From contig JBPXJS010000002.1 of assembly GCA_051715425.1 (NCBI GenBank), forward strand, positions 186,001 through 250,000: a stretch of DNA of 64,000 bases. The letters run 5' to 3'. Within the stretch, counting starts at the first letter, position 1; every line of letters begins with the position of its first letter. The translations under genes were made by a program, and so were the position numbers. The DNA comes from JAJTFA01 sp051715425 (GTDB lineage Bacteria > Bacteroidota > Bacteroidia > UKL13-3). The notes below the pieces were generated by a model. It worked only from the letters and a program-made list of their open reading frames with translations, was not told the DNA's origin and ran no database searches. Positions 8,976 to 17,594 of the stretch are shown in pieces.

Positions 8976-10100
8976 TTAAAGGTTGCCTCTTATTTCCTGT
9001 TCCCGCTCAATGGCTTCAAACAATGCTTTAAAGTTTCCTTTACCAAAACTTTTGGCTCCTTTCCGTTGAATAATTTCGTAGAACATGGTAGGCCTGTCTT
9101 CAACCGGTTTGGTAAACAATTGCAGCAGGTAACCTTCGTCATCACGGTCAACAAGAATACCCAGCTCTTTTAGTGGTTCAATATCTTCCTCAATAGGCCC
9201 AACGCGATCCAGCAGGTCATCATAATACGTATTAGGTACTTTTAGGAATTCTACTCCACGGGCCATTAGCTGGCGCACGGTAGAAACAATATCTTTAGTG
9301 GCAATAGCTATATGTTGTGTGCCTTCTCCTTCATAAAATTCCAGGTATTCTTCCACCTGAGATTTTTTCTTTCCTTCGGCAGGTTCATTAATAGGAAACT
9401 TCACATATCCGTTTCCATTACTCATTACCTTACTCATCAGGGCAGAGTACTCTGTAGAAATATCCTTGTCATCAAACGACAGGATGTTCTTAAAACCCAT
9501 TACCTCTTCGTAAAACTTAACCCATGGGTTCATCTGGTTCCAGTCTACATTACCTACACAGTGGTCAACGTAAAGCAGACCGGTTGGTTCCGGGTTATAG
9601 GTGCTTTCCCACTTTTTAAATCCGGGCATAAACACACCTTTATAGTTTTTGCGCTCAATAAATAAATGTACCACTTCTCCGTAGGTGTGAATACCACTCA
9701 TGCGAACCTCACCATCCTTATCTTTTAATGTTGTTGGTTCCATGTACGCTTTGCCTCCTCTTTTTATTGTTTGCTCAAATGCATCATATGCATTATCAAC
9801 CCAAAGAGCCAGAACTTTCACTCCGTCACCGTGTTTTTTATGATGCTCTGCAATTGGTGAATCTGAATGTAATGGACTGGTAAGTACCAGGCGCATTTTA
9901 TTTTGAACCAGAACATAGGATGCGCGATCTTTCAATCCTGTTTCAGGACCTGCATAAGCCAGGCTTTGAAAACCGAATGCCGTTTTGTAGTAATGAGCAG
10001 CCTGCTTGGCATTGCCTACATATAACTCAATATAATCTGTTCCGTTTAGCGGAAGAAAATCGGTTGTAGTTTGTGTTGATTTTATTTCTAATGTTTCCAT
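8976..10100 (-). CDS. hppD: 4-hydroxyphenylpyruvate dioxygenase
   Basis: HPPD converts 4-hydroxyphenylpyruvate to homogentisate in tyrosine breakdown. The 374-residue protein has two vicinal-oxygen-chelate halves. The likely iron ligands are the His in LLYVDHCVGNV, the His in GEGTQHIAIAT and the Glu in TMFYEIIQRKG, all present. The C-terminal GNFKALFEAIEREQE is the family's usual gate helix. It lies downstream of hmgA on the same strand, so the pathway's two ring-cleaving steps sit together, but 169 bases separate them and hppD may also have its own promoter. No fumarylacetoacetase gene is in the window. Confidence 0.96.
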   Translation of the reverse strand: METLEIKSTQTTTDFLPLNGTDYIELYVGNAKQAAHYYKTAFGFQSLAYAGPETGLKDRASYVLVQNKMRLVLTSPLHSDSPIAEHHKKHGDGVKVLALWVDNAYDAFEQTIKRGGKAYMEPTTLKDKDGEVRMSGIHTYGEVVHLFIERKNYKGVFMPGFKKWESTYNPEPTGLLYVDHCVGNVDWNQMNPWVKFYEEVMGFKNILSFDDKDISTEYSALMSKVMSNGNGYVKFPINEPAEGKKKSQVEEYLEFYEGEGTQHIAIATKDIVSTVRQLMARGVEFLKVPNTYYDDLLDRVGPIEEDIEPLKELGILVDRDDEGYLLQLFTKPVEDRPTMFYEIIQRKGAKSFGKGNFKALFEAIEREQEIRGNL

Positions 10101-10269
10101 TGATATTTGGTTGTGTTAATGTGATATAATAAGTTGCTTCAATATTGTTCTTTTTGATGACAGGTTTTGATATTTGATTGGGTTCTTGAAAATGCTCGTT
10201 TCATATGCTCCGTTTTGCTTACTAATTCTTCAACATTTAACACATCAACACACCATTTGCCGGCATCAA

Positions 10270-11427
10270 TTAATCCAGCCATGTTTTATAATATCCCGGA
10301 TCCTCTACACGCATGGCATCCTGTGTAATTTGCAACGGATAAAAAGGATCAATCATTACCGCAAGTTCTCTTGTTTCTTTCTGGCCTATTGATTTTTCTA
10401 CCGTTCCGGGATGTGGCCCATGGGGTATTCCTTTCGGATGTAAACTAATCATGCCTCTTTCCACATGTTTGCGGCTCATAAATTCTCCGTCAACGTAATA
10501 TAAAATTTCATCGCTGTCAACATTGCTGTGGGCGTAAGGTGCCGGAATAGATTGCGGATGGTAATCATACATACGTGGCACAAAAGAACAAATTACAAAA
10601 TTGTGTCCTTCAAATGTCTGGTGTATCGGAGGTGGCATATGTACCCTTCCGGTTATTGGTTCATAATCATGTATGCTAAACCCATAAGGATATTGGTATC
10701 CGTCCCAGCCAATGGCATCAAAAGGATGACTGGCATAGGTGTATGGGAAAATCATATCCTCTTTTTTTATCATTACTTTAAAATCTCCCTGCACATCAAA
10801 TGTTTCAAGGCTATGTGGCAGTTTAATATCCCTCTCACAATATGGGGAGTGCTCCAGAAATTGACCGTAATTATTGAGATAACGTTTAGGTGCGCGGATA
10901 GGGGAGAATGATTCTGTAATCATCAATCTGTTTTTATCATCCTTAAAGGAAAGCTGATAAATGGTGCCTCTCGGAATCACCAGATAGTCGCCATATTCAA
11001 AGTTTATTTTTCCATAAATGGAAGTAAACTCACCACTTCCTTCGTGCACAAAAATCACCTCATCGGCATCGGCATTTTTATAAAAGTAATCCGTCATGGA
11101 TTTTTTTGGCGCGGCAACGGAGATATATAAATCCCGGTTAAACAACAGCACCTTGCGCGACTTCAGAAAGTCATCTACCGGTTCTGTTTTAAATGTAAGA
11201 AAACTGCGGCATTGCAGGTTTTTGGCAATGGCGGCTTTAGGGCTTACATCCCATGGCTCACCAATATCTTTTACACGTGTTGGCGGATGGGTATGATACA
11301 CCAGTGAATACAGGCTTGAAAATCCTTCTGTGGATACCAGTTCTTCCTGATACAATGTTCCATCAGGTTTTCTGAATTGGGTGTGACGTTTGTGCGGAAT
11401 ACTTCCGAGCTTATGATACTGTGGCAT
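10270..11427 (-). CDS. hmgA: Homogentisate 1,2-dioxygenase
   Basis: HmgA opens the ring of homogentisate, the product of HPPD, to give maleylacetoacetate. The 385-residue cupin protein is of the shorter bacterial type (the human enzyme is about 445). It carries the metal-binding segments with closely spaced histidines, DYHPQSIPAPYAHSNVD and HPKGIPHGPHPG, with the ligand Glu in DEILYYVDGEF. The start MPQYHKLGSIPHKRH is typical. Its leader is about 80 bases if the TAAATTTG box at 11515-11522 is the promoter, and that leader contains nested inverted repeats. Confidence 0.95.
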   Translation of the reverse strand: MPQYHKLGSIPHKRHTQFRKPDGTLYQEELVSTEGFSSLYSLVYHTHPPTRVKDIGEPWDVSPKAAIAKNLQCRSFLTFKTEPVDDFLKSRKVLLFNRDLYISVAAPKKSMTDYFYKNADADEVIFVHEGSGEFTSIYGKINFEYGDYLVIPRGTIYQLSFKDDKNRLMITESFSPIRAPKRYLNNYGQFLEHSPYCERDIKLPHSLETFDVQGDFKVMIKKEDMIFPYTYASHPFDAIGWDGYQYPYGFSIHDYEPITGRVHMPPPIHQTFEGHNFVICSFVPRMYDYHPQSIPAPYAHSNVDSDEILYYVDGEFMSRKHVERGMISLHPKGIPHGPHPGTVEKSIGQKETRELAVMIDPFYPLQITQDAMRVEDPGYYKTWLD

Positions 11428-11454
11428 AAATTTCTTTCCTTTGGTTTAGTGCTT

Positions 11455-11499
11455 CTGCCATTTGAATGTATTAGCATTCAATCGTTTAGTGCATGGCAG
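11455..11499. repeat. Nested inverted repeats in the hmgA leader
   Basis: CTGCCAT (11455-11461) is repeated inverted as ATGGCAG (11493-11499). Inside it TTGAATG (11462-11468) pairs with CATTCAA (11475-11481) across six bases. Both arms are perfect. The site lies 28-72 bases before the hmgA start and could be an operator or a folded 5' leader. Confidence 0.5.
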
Positions 11500-11514
11500 T
11501 TGTGTTTATGCATA

Positions 11515-11522
11515 CAAATTTA
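11515..11522 (-). promoter_or_regulatory. -7 element TAAATTTG for hmgA
   Basis: On the minus strand this is a perfect TAnnTTTG box, which would place the hmgA transcript start near 11508. Confidence 0.5.
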
Positions 11523-11605
11523 CGTTTTTTGTGACTTGATTTTGAACCTTTCCATATTCAAATCAAATATTTATCAGGTTAATTTGCATGCTTAACAACA
11601 CACAA

Positions 11606-12631
11606 ATGTATTCGAATTCTCACCTTACAGGCAAACTGATTTTTATCATCTGTTCCTTCCTGGTTACGTTATCCTGTTCCGATCCCAAAACCGGTGTTAG
11701 CGGAACAAAGAGTGATAGTACAGCGGTTCCGGTGGCAGGTGCCGAGGAGTTAAGCCGCGAAATAGAGAAGGATCCATCCAATGCCGAGTTGTATTATAAA
11801 AGGGCTATTCAGTATTTTAATCAGAAATACCTCGACCGTGCTTTGGCTGATATCGATCAGGCCTCATCACTGAGCAAGGATAATCCCCTATATTATTTTA
11901 CCAGAGGCCGCGTTTTATATGCCATGAACCGCACCAGTGAAGCCGCTAAAATGTATGAATCGGCCATTACCCTTAAACCAGATTATGAAGAGGCACAAAT
12001 GAAACTGGCCGAGTTGTTTTATGTGGTAAAAGAGCACAAAAAATCAGTTGATTTATTAAACCTGGTCATTGCACAATCCAAAAGAGCCGATGCTTATTTT
12101 TTACGTGGGATGAATCAGAAAGAATCGGGCGATACGGCAAGGGCCATTGCCTCTTTCCAATTGGCAGCTGAGGCTGATGAAACGAATTACGATGCCATTA
12201 TTCAGCTTGGGTTATTGTTTACCGAAAAGAAAGATGCCATTGCAGTTGATTACTTTGGCAGGGCATTAAAAATGAATCCCAAAAGCAGTGAGGCTTATTT
12301 TGGGAGGGCTTATTACTACCAGCTTACCAAACAATTTCAAAAAGCCTTGTTCGATTACCGCAAGGTTATTGATCTCGATCCCTCAAACGATAAGGCTTAT
12401 TACAATGTAGGATATATCAATTTTGAAGCCGGCAAATTAAAGGAAGCCCTCAGAAGCTGGGATATTTGTATTCAGATGAACAATGCCAATATTCAGGCAT
12501 ATTATATGCGCGGCCTGGTGCACGAAACCTTAAAAAACCCTGAAGATGCCAGGTTAAACTACGAGTTTGCACTACAGCTTAATCCGGAATACCAACTTGC
12601 GAAGGACGGACTGAAACGTGTAATCAAATAA
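11606..12631 (+). CDS. TPR-repeat lipoprotein
   Basis: This 341-residue protein begins with a lipoprotein signal ending in a lipobox, VTLSC. It then consists almost entirely of tetratricopeptide repeats of about 34 residues, with recurring alanine, glycine and tyrosine at helix-packing positions and units such as AYYMRGLVHETLKNPEDA. TPR lipoproteins act as protein-binding scaffolds in the envelope, and the partner is unknown. An ATG also exists at 11588, but it sits only one base after the TAATTTG-like box ending at 11586, so 11606 is the more likely start. It is divergent from hmgA and followed by thrS. Confidence 0.82.
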   Translation: MYSNSHLTGKLIFIICSFLVTLSCSDPKTGVSGTKSDSTAVPVAGAEELSREIEKDPSNAELYYKRAIQYFNQKYLDRALADIDQASSLSKDNPLYYFTRGRVLYAMNRTSEAAKMYESAITLKPDYEEAQMKLAELFYVVKEHKKSVDLLNLVIAQSKRADAYFLRGMNQKESGDTARAIASFQLAAEADETNYDAIIQLGLLFTEKKDAIAVDYFGRALKMNPKSSEAYFGRAYYYQLTKQFQKALFDYRKVIDLDPSNDKAYYNVGYINFEAGKLKEALRSWDICIQMNNANIQAYYMRGLVHETLKNPEDARLNYEFALQLNPEYQLAKDGLKRVIK

Positions 12632-12679
12632 TGTATACCACGTTTTAACGATTGATTTTTCATTTCCCCTAACAATCTC

Positions 12680-12687
12680 TATTTTGC
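12680..12687 (+). promoter_or_regulatory. TATTTTGC -7-like element for thrS
   Basis: The box lies 8 bases before the thrS ATG and deviates from TAnnTTTG by one base of spacing. It contains the TTG that would otherwise be taken as an upstream start. Confidence 0.4.
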
Positions 12688-12695
12688 AGGACTTT

Positions 12696-14630
12696 ATGAG
12701 TACTATCAATATAACATTACCTGACGGTTCCGTTCGTTCGTATGATCGGGGTACCACCGCAATGGATGTTGCAAAATCTATTAGCGAAGGCCTGGCACGC
12801 AATGTGTTAACAGGCAAATTTAATAACCAAACCATTGAACTGAGTGATGCGTTAACGCAGGATGGCTCGTTAAGGTTTTTTACGTGGGATGATAAAGAAG
12901 GCAAAACAGCATTCTGGCATTCATCTGCCCATGTGCTGGCACAGGCACTGGAGTTTTTCTATCCAAAAATAAACCTCACCATTGGTCCGGCTATTGAAAA
13001 TGGCTTCTACTATGATGTGGATTTAAACGGAGAAATTATTTCTGAGAAAGATTTTAAGAAAATCGAAGATAAAATGTTGGAGTTTGCCCGCGAGAAGGCC
13101 TCTTTTCATAAGAAGCCGGTTTCCAAGGCCGATGCATTAGCATACTATCAGGGAAAAAACAATCCTTTTAAAGTAGAACTGATAGAGAATTTAACTGATG
13201 GTGATATTACCTTTTGCGATCACAGCAATTTTACCGACCTGTGCAGAGGCGGGCATATTCCAAATACCGGCTTTATTAAAGCAGTAAAATTGATGAGTGT
13301 GGCCGGTGCATACTGGAGAGGTAGCGAAAAAAATCCGCAATTAACCCGCGTTTACGGAATTTCTTTTCCTAAACAATCGGAGTTAACTGAATACTTAACC
13401 ATGCTGGAGGAGGCCAAAAAACGAGACCACCGCAAGCTTGGCAAAGAGTTGGAGATATTTACGTTTGATGATGATGTTGGACCAGGTTTACCATTGTGGT
13501 TGCCTAATGGAGCAGCTATTATTGAATTGCTGGAAAATTTTGCCAAAAAAACGGAGGCAGAAGCGGGTTATGTGAGGGTAAAGAGTCCTCATATAGCCAA
13601 AGAAAGCATGTATATCAAGAGTGGCCATTTGCCATATTATAAGGATAGCATGTTTCCTCCAATGGAAATGGACGGGGATAAGTATTACCTGAAGGCAATG
13701 AACTGTCCTCACCATCATAAAATTTTTGCAGCCACTCCTAAATCGTACCGGGATATGCCGCTGCGTTTTGCTGAATATGGTACCTGCTACCGTTATGAGC
13801 AAAGCGGAGAGCTTTTCGGGTTGATGCGTGTGCGCAGTTTGCAAATGAATGATGCCCATATTTATTGTACTGAAGCACAATTTGAAGAAGAATTTACCAA
13901 GGTAAATGATCTTTACCTGAAATATTTTGGGGTGTTTGGTATTGATAAATACGTGATGCGTTTCTCCAAACACGATCCGGCTAAACTTGGCCAGAAATAT
14001 ATTAACTCACCGGAACTTTGGCTTAAAACCGAAGATATGGTGCGTAAGGTATTGGTAAGCCTTGGGGTAAATTTTGTGGAAGTGGAGGATGAAGCAGCAT
14101 TTTACGGCCCTAAGATTGATATTCAGATATATAGCGCTATTGGGCGGGAGTTTACCCTGGCTACCAATCAGGTAGATTTTGCCCAGGCAGAGCGGTTTGA
14201 CCTGTCGTTTACCAATGAGAAGAATGAGAAGGAAAGACCCATTATTATACACCGGGCCCCATTAAGTACACATGAAAGATTTATCGGATTTTTATTGGAA
14301 CATTATGCCGGAAACCTGCCCGCATGGCTTTCACCCAAGCAGGTTGCTGTACTTCCAATAAGCGATAAGTATGTGCCTTATGCTCAAAAAGTTGTTGATT
14401 ATCTGAAAAAAGCAGATATTCGCGCCTCTTTTGACGACAGAAACGAGAAGATTGGAAAAAAGATACGTGACGCGGAAGTAAAAAAAATCCCGTACATGCT
14501 GGTGCTTGGAGAAAATGAGATGCAGGAGGAAAGCGTATCTGTGAGAAAGCATGGTGCAGGTGATGTTGGCAAATACAGCGTAACAGATTTTATTAACTAT
14601 TTTAACGAACAATTAACAGTAAAAATTTAA
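12696..14630 (+). CDS. thrS: Threonyl-tRNA synthetase
   Basis: This class II synthetase charges tRNA-Thr. Domains in order are: TGS (about 1-60), editing domain with HSSAH and CRGGH zinc/editing residues, class II catalytic core with MNCPHHH and the motif 2 FRYEQSGE-type region (here RYEQSGELFG), and a C-terminal anticodon-binding domain. The length of 644 residues is normal. Start ATG 12696 gives MSTINITLPDGS, the usual TGS opening, and the TTG four codons upstream belongs to the promoter box. It heads the conserved thrS-infC-rpmI-rplT operon. Confidence 0.97.
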   Translation: MSTINITLPDGSVRSYDRGTTAMDVAKSISEGLARNVLTGKFNNQTIELSDALTQDGSLRFFTWDDKEGKTAFWHSSAHVLAQALEFFYPKINLTIGPAIENGFYYDVDLNGEIISEKDFKKIEDKMLEFAREKASFHKKPVSKADALAYYQGKNNPFKVELIENLTDGDITFCDHSNFTDLCRGGHIPNTGFIKAVKLMSVAGAYWRGSEKNPQLTRVYGISFPKQSELTEYLTMLEEAKKRDHRKLGKELEIFTFDDDVGPGLPLWLPNGAAIIELLENFAKKTEAEAGYVRVKSPHIAKESMYIKSGHLPYYKDSMFPPMEMDGDKYYLKAMNCPHHHKIFAATPKSYRDMPLRFAEYGTCYRYEQSGELFGLMRVRSLQMNDAHIYCTEAQFEEEFTKVNDLYLKYFGVFGIDKYVMRFSKHDPAKLGQKYINSPELWLKTEDMVRKVLVSLGVNFVEVEDEAAFYGPKIDIQIYSAIGREFTLATNQVDFAQAERFDLSFTNEKNEKERPIIIHRAPLSTHERFIGFLLEHYAGNLPAWLSPKQVAVLPISDKYVPYAQKVVDYLKKADIRASFDDRNEKIGKKIRDAEVKKIPYMLVLGENEMQEESVSVRKHGAGDVGKYSVTDFINYFNEQLTVKI

Positions 14631-14636
14631 ACATAC

Positions 14637-15245
14637 TTGGCAGCACCTATTAATCCAACAAATAACAATCCGGGCAGCGGACCATTTAAGCGTCCCTCAA
14701 ACCCGAATTTCAGAGGCAGAAGAATTGTAGAACCTGAACATAAAATTAATGAGTTCATCAGAGCTCGTGAAGTTAGGTTGGTAGGCGAAAACATTGAAAC
14801 AGGAATATATCCGTTAAATGAAGCGCTTAAAATTGCAGAAGCCCAGGAACTCGACCTTGTTGAGATTTCTCCTAATGCAGAACCACCGGTATGTAAAGTA
14901 GTTGATTACAAGAAGTTCCTCTACGAGCAAAAAAAGAAAAAGAAAGAACAAAAGGCCAATCAGATTAAGCAGGAAGTAAAAGAAATCAGATTTGGACCTA
15001 ATACAGATGAGCATGATTTTGATTTTAAAGTAAAACATGCCGAAAAGTTTTTAAGTGAAGGAAATAAGGTAAGGGCCTTTGTGTTTTTTAAAGGTCGTGC
15101 CATTGTTTACAAAGAAAGAGGAGAGGTGTTGTTGCTGCAGTTCGCACAGCGTTTGCAGGAGTTAGGCAAAGTGGAGCAGTTGCCAAAACTGGAAGGTAAA
15201 AAAATGTTCCTTTTGATGAGCCCTAAAGGCAAAGTAGGAAAATAA
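14637..15245 (+). CDS. infC: Translation initiation factor IF-3, TTG start
   Basis: IF-3 binds the 30S subunit, keeps it from joining 50S early and rejects non-standard start codons. The 202-residue protein has an N-terminal extension, the N domain (INEFIRAREVRLV onward), a lysine-rich linker helix and the C domain ending LLMSPKGKVGK. The start is TTG at 14637: thrS stops in the same frame three codons upstream, the two codons between are not starts, and the first internal Met is near the end of the protein. A non-ATG start of infC is the classic basis of IF-3 self-limitation in other bacteria. Only 6 bases separate it from thrS. Confidence 0.95.
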   Translation: MAAPINPTNNNPGSGPFKRPSNPNFRGRRIVEPEHKINEFIRAREVRLVGENIETGIYPLNEALKIAEAQELDLVEISPNAEPPVCKVVDYKKFLYEQKKKKKEQKANQIKQEVKEIRFGPNTDEHDFDFKVKHAEKFLSEGNKVRAFVFFKGRAIVYKERGEVLLLQFAQRLQELGKVEQLPKLEGKKMFLLMSPKGKVGK

Positions 15246-15288
15246 GTTTTTAAAATCGTTTAACCGGTAAATATAGAGGAATCACGTT

Positions 15289-15489
15289 ATGCCAAAAATG
15301 AAGACAAACAGAGCTGCTGCCAAGCGTTTTAAAGTTACCCCAAGTGGTAAAATTAAGCGGGCACAAGCTTTCAAAAATCACATCCTCACCAAAAAAACCA
15401 CTAAGCAAAAACGCGGCTTAACCAAAATGGTTACCGTTAGTGATGCCGATATGGGATTGGTGAAAAATCTTTTAGCAATCGGTAAATAA
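15289..15489 (+). CDS. rpmI: Ribosomal protein bL35
   Basis: The 66-residue basic protein starts MPKMKTNRAAAKRFK and has the GKIKRAQAFKNHILTKK core of bL35, a small 50S subunit protein. Length and position after infC and before rplT are exactly as expected. Confidence 0.97.
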   Translation: MPKMKTNRAAAKRFKVTPSGKIKRAQAFKNHILTKKTTKQKRGLTKMVTVSDADMGLVKNLLAIGK

Positions 15490-15588
15490 CCATTGTTATT
15501 GGTTTCATTAAATTAAATGTTTAACCCGGGCAAAAGCCAAAAAGATCTCCGTAAAACGAGACGCTTAGGTCCAAAAAATTAAAAAACT
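15490..15588 (+). other. Gap between rpmI and rplT, possible L20 control site
   Basis: The 99-base spacer has no open frame but includes a GC-rich run (CCCGGGC near 15525) and a purine-rich stretch before rplT. In other bacteria L20 represses this operon by binding an mRNA mimic of its 23S site. Whether this spacer forms one is only a guess. Confidence 0.2.
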
Positions 15589-15936
15589 ATGCCACGTTCA
15601 GTCAATTCAGTAGCGTCACGCAGACGCAGAAAAAAACTCCTCAAATTAGCCAAAGGCTACTGGGGAAAGCGTAAAAATGTATTAACCGTTGCCAAACATG
15701 CCATCGATAAAGGTTTAGGCTATGCTTACAGAGATCGTAAAACCAAAAAACGCAATTTCCGCAGTCTTTGGATTACACGTATCAATGCAGGCACTCGTTT
15801 GCACGGTTTGAGTTACTCTCAGTTTATGGGAATGGTTGCAAAGAAAAATCTTGGTTTAAACCGCAAGGTATTGGCCGATTTAGCGATGAATCATCCTGAA
15901 ACATTCAAAGCAGTAGTAGACTCAATTAAAAATTAA
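15589..15936 (+). CDS. rplT: Ribosomal protein bL20
   Basis: The 115-residue protein binds 23S rRNA early in 50S assembly. It has the conserved start MPRSVNSVASRRRRKKLLKL, the long basic N-terminal helix and the globular part with ARINAGTR-like ITRINAGTRLHGLSYS. It is the last gene of the thrS operon and is followed by a strong terminator. Confidence 0.97.
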   Translation: MPRSVNSVASRRRRKKLLKLAKGYWGKRKNVLTVAKHAIDKGLGYAYRDRKTKKRNFRSLWITRINAGTRLHGLSYSQFMGMVAKKNLGLNRKVLADLAMNHPETFKAVVDSIKN

Positions 15937-15964
15937 CACTCATTACGGTAACAACGATTTATGA

Positions 15965-15994
15965 AAAAAGCCCGCAGGAAACTGTGGGCTTTTT
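15965..15994 (+). terminator. Terminator of the thrS-rplT operon
   Basis: AGCCCGCAG and CTGTGGGCT pair around a GAAA loop (one G-T pair) and are followed by TTTTC. An A-run on the other side lets it serve the convergent crotonase gene too. Confidence 0.85.
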
Positions 15995-16022
15995 CATTGG
16001 ATAATATTTCGGGAAGAATGAT

Positions 16023-16802
16023 TTATTTACCCTTAAAAACGGGTTTGCGTTTCTCCACAAATGCATTCATGCCCTCTTTTTGATCTTCGCTGGCAAAACA
16101 CATATAGAAGTTTTTGCGTTCAAAGTATAAGCCTTCCTGCAATCCGGTTTCAAACGCCTTTAAAACGCTCTCTTTAGCCAGTCTTACAGCAACAGGCGAC
16201 ATCTGGCATACCTCTTTGGCCAGTTTTACGGCTTCATCCAGGTATACCTCTTCAGGCACCACTTTATTAATTAAGCCGGCTTTTTGTGCTTCTTCGGCTG
16301 TAATAAACCTGCCGGTAAGTACCATTTCCATGGCAAGGGCTTTACCCACGGCTTTGGCCAAACGCTGGGTGCCACCTGCTCCCGGCATAATGCCAATTTT
16401 AATCTCAGGCTGTCCAAAACGGGCCGACTCACTTGCCACAATCATATCACAGGTCATGGCCAGTTCGCAGCCGCCACCAAGGGCAAATCCGGAAACTGCG
16501 GCAATCACCGGTTTTTTGGTTTTGCGTATCTGATCCCAGGTTTCAAACTGATCTACAATAAGCATATCAATGGCAGTGCGGCTTTCCATTTGTTTAATAT
16601 CGGCACCGGCTGCAAAGGCTCTTTCATTGCCAGTGATAATAATGCACCTCACAGAGTCGTCAGCATCGAGGGTACTTAATGCATTTTTCATTTCCTGCAT
16701 CAGTTGCAGATTTAGCGCATTCAGTTCTTTAGGGCGGTTTAAGCGGATAAGGGCAACATGTTCTGCAAAAGCAGGTTCAACCAATATAAATTCGTATGTC
16801 AT
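16023..16802 (-). CDS. Enoyl-CoA hydratase (crotonase family)
   Basis: The 259-residue protein hydrates 2-enoyl-CoA thioesters. It has the oxyanion-hole segments (AFAAGADIKQM and SGFALGGGCELA), both catalytic glutamates (Glu113 in GGGCELA and Glu133 in GQPEIKIG) and PGAGGTQRL. Size and motifs fit short-chain enoyl-CoA/crotonyl-CoA hydratases used in fatty-acid or amino-acid breakdown. It stands alone between two ribosomal clusters, so the pathway is not evident from context. Confidence 0.9.
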   Translation of the reverse strand: MTYEFILVEPAFAEHVALIRLNRPKELNALNLQLMQEMKNALSTLDADDSVRCIIITGNERAFAAGADIKQMESRTAIDMLIVDQFETWDQIRKTKKPVIAAVSGFALGGGCELAMTCDMIVASESARFGQPEIKIGIMPGAGGTQRLAKAVGKALAMEMVLTGRFITAEEAQKAGLINKVVPEEVYLDEAVKLAKEVCQMSPVAVRLAKESVLKAFETGLQEGLYFERKNFYMCFASEDQKEGMNAFVEKRKPVFKGK

Positions 16803-16934
16803 TATTGTTATATTTGCGCTCCGAAAATAAATCTTTTAACACTTAACATGCTTTTTTATTTATTTTCTTTTAGCAAGCATTGATTTTTAAAATAATTAGC
16901 CCATATTTGCAGTCCTTTTTAGAAAATTAGAGCC

Positions 16935-17165
16935 ATGAGAGTTTGTGATTTAACCGGAAAACGCGCAATGGTGGGAAATAATGTTTCTCACTCAAACCGT
17001 AAAACGAAAAGACGTTTCTATCCTAATTTACAGGATAAGAAATTCTTTATACCAGAAGAAAATAAGTGGATTACGCTTCGCGTATCTACCAAAGCAATTA
17101 AAACCATCAATAAGGTGGGAATTACTGCCGCTTTAAGAGAGTGGGCAAAACATGGCACCATATAA
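16935..17165 (+). CDS. rpmB: Ribosomal protein bL28
   Basis: The 76-residue protein opens MRVCDLTGKRAMVGNNVSHS and continues with the NRKTKRRFYPNLQ basic segment of bL28. A CATATTTG box about 25 bases upstream is the likely promoter. It is the first of three small ribosomal genes. Confidence 0.96.
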   Translation: MRVCDLTGKRAMVGNNVSHSNRKTKRRFYPNLQDKKFFIPEENKWITLRVSTKAIKTINKVGITAALREWAKHGTI

Positions 17166-17182
17166 TATAGGAGAGAAGTAAA

Positions 17183-17365
17183 ATGGCAAGAAAAGGCAAC
17201 AGAATTCAGGTGATTATGGAGTGCACTGAACACAAAGATTCAGGCATGCCGGGAACATCCCGTTATATCACTAAAAAAAATAAGAAAAATACTACCGAGC
17301 GTTTGGAGTTGAAAAAATACAACCCCATTCTGAAGAAGGTAACCGTTCATAAAGAAATTAAATAA
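17183..17365 (+). CDS. rpmG: Ribosomal protein bL33
   Basis: The 60-residue protein opens MARKGNRIQVIMECTEHK and contains RYITKKNKKNTTERLELKKYNP, the bL33 core (split here only by description). It lacks the zinc-binding cysteine pairs of C+ paralogues and is therefore the zinc-independent form. AGGAGAG at 17169-17175 lies 7 bases before the ATG, an unusually clear Shine-Dalgarno for this phylum. Confidence 0.95.
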   Translation: MARKGNRIQVIMECTEHKDSGMPGTSRYITKKNKKNTTERLELKKYNPILKKVTVHKEIK

Positions 17366-17372
17366 TTAAAAC

Positions 17373-17522
17373 ATGGCTAAGAAGGTAGTTGCTACACTTA
17401 AAACCGGTACTGGTAAAGAGTTTGCCAAAGTATACCGTGCAGTAAAGAACAAAAAAGGTTCTTACTCATTCAAGGCTGAAATCATTGCCAATGATAATGT
17501 TAAATCATACTTCAAAGGCTAA
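17373..17522 (+). CDS. DUF4295 protein, likely Bacteroidota ribosomal protein bL38
   Basis: A 49-residue basic protein begins MAKKVVATLKTGTGKEFAKV and ends SYFKG. It starts 7 bases after rpmG and is followed by a terminator, the position where Bacteroidota carry a DUF4295 gene. As I recall, a protein of this type was seen bound in the Flavobacterium johnsoniae 50S structure and named bL38. I am confident of the gene and the DUF4295 family, and less of the bL38 name. Confidence 0.88.
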   Translation: MAKKVVATLKTGTGKEFAKVYRAVKNKKGSYSFKAEIIANDNVKSYFKG

Positions 17523-17545
17523 TTGTTGTCAGTAAAATTTTTTTG

Positions 17546-17577
17546 AAAGCATTCTGAGTAGTCAGGATGCTTTTTTT
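17546..17577 (+). terminator. Terminator of the rpmB operon
   Basis: AAAGCATTCTGA and TCAGGATGCTTT form an almost perfect stem (one G-T pair) around a 4-base loop, followed by a run of T. Confidence 0.88.
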
Positions 17578-17594
17578 GTATTTAACAATAACGT

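Noticed and set aside
13488..13973. 161-codon minus-strand frame
   Set aside because: It lies wholly inside thrS and is a reading-frame shadow.
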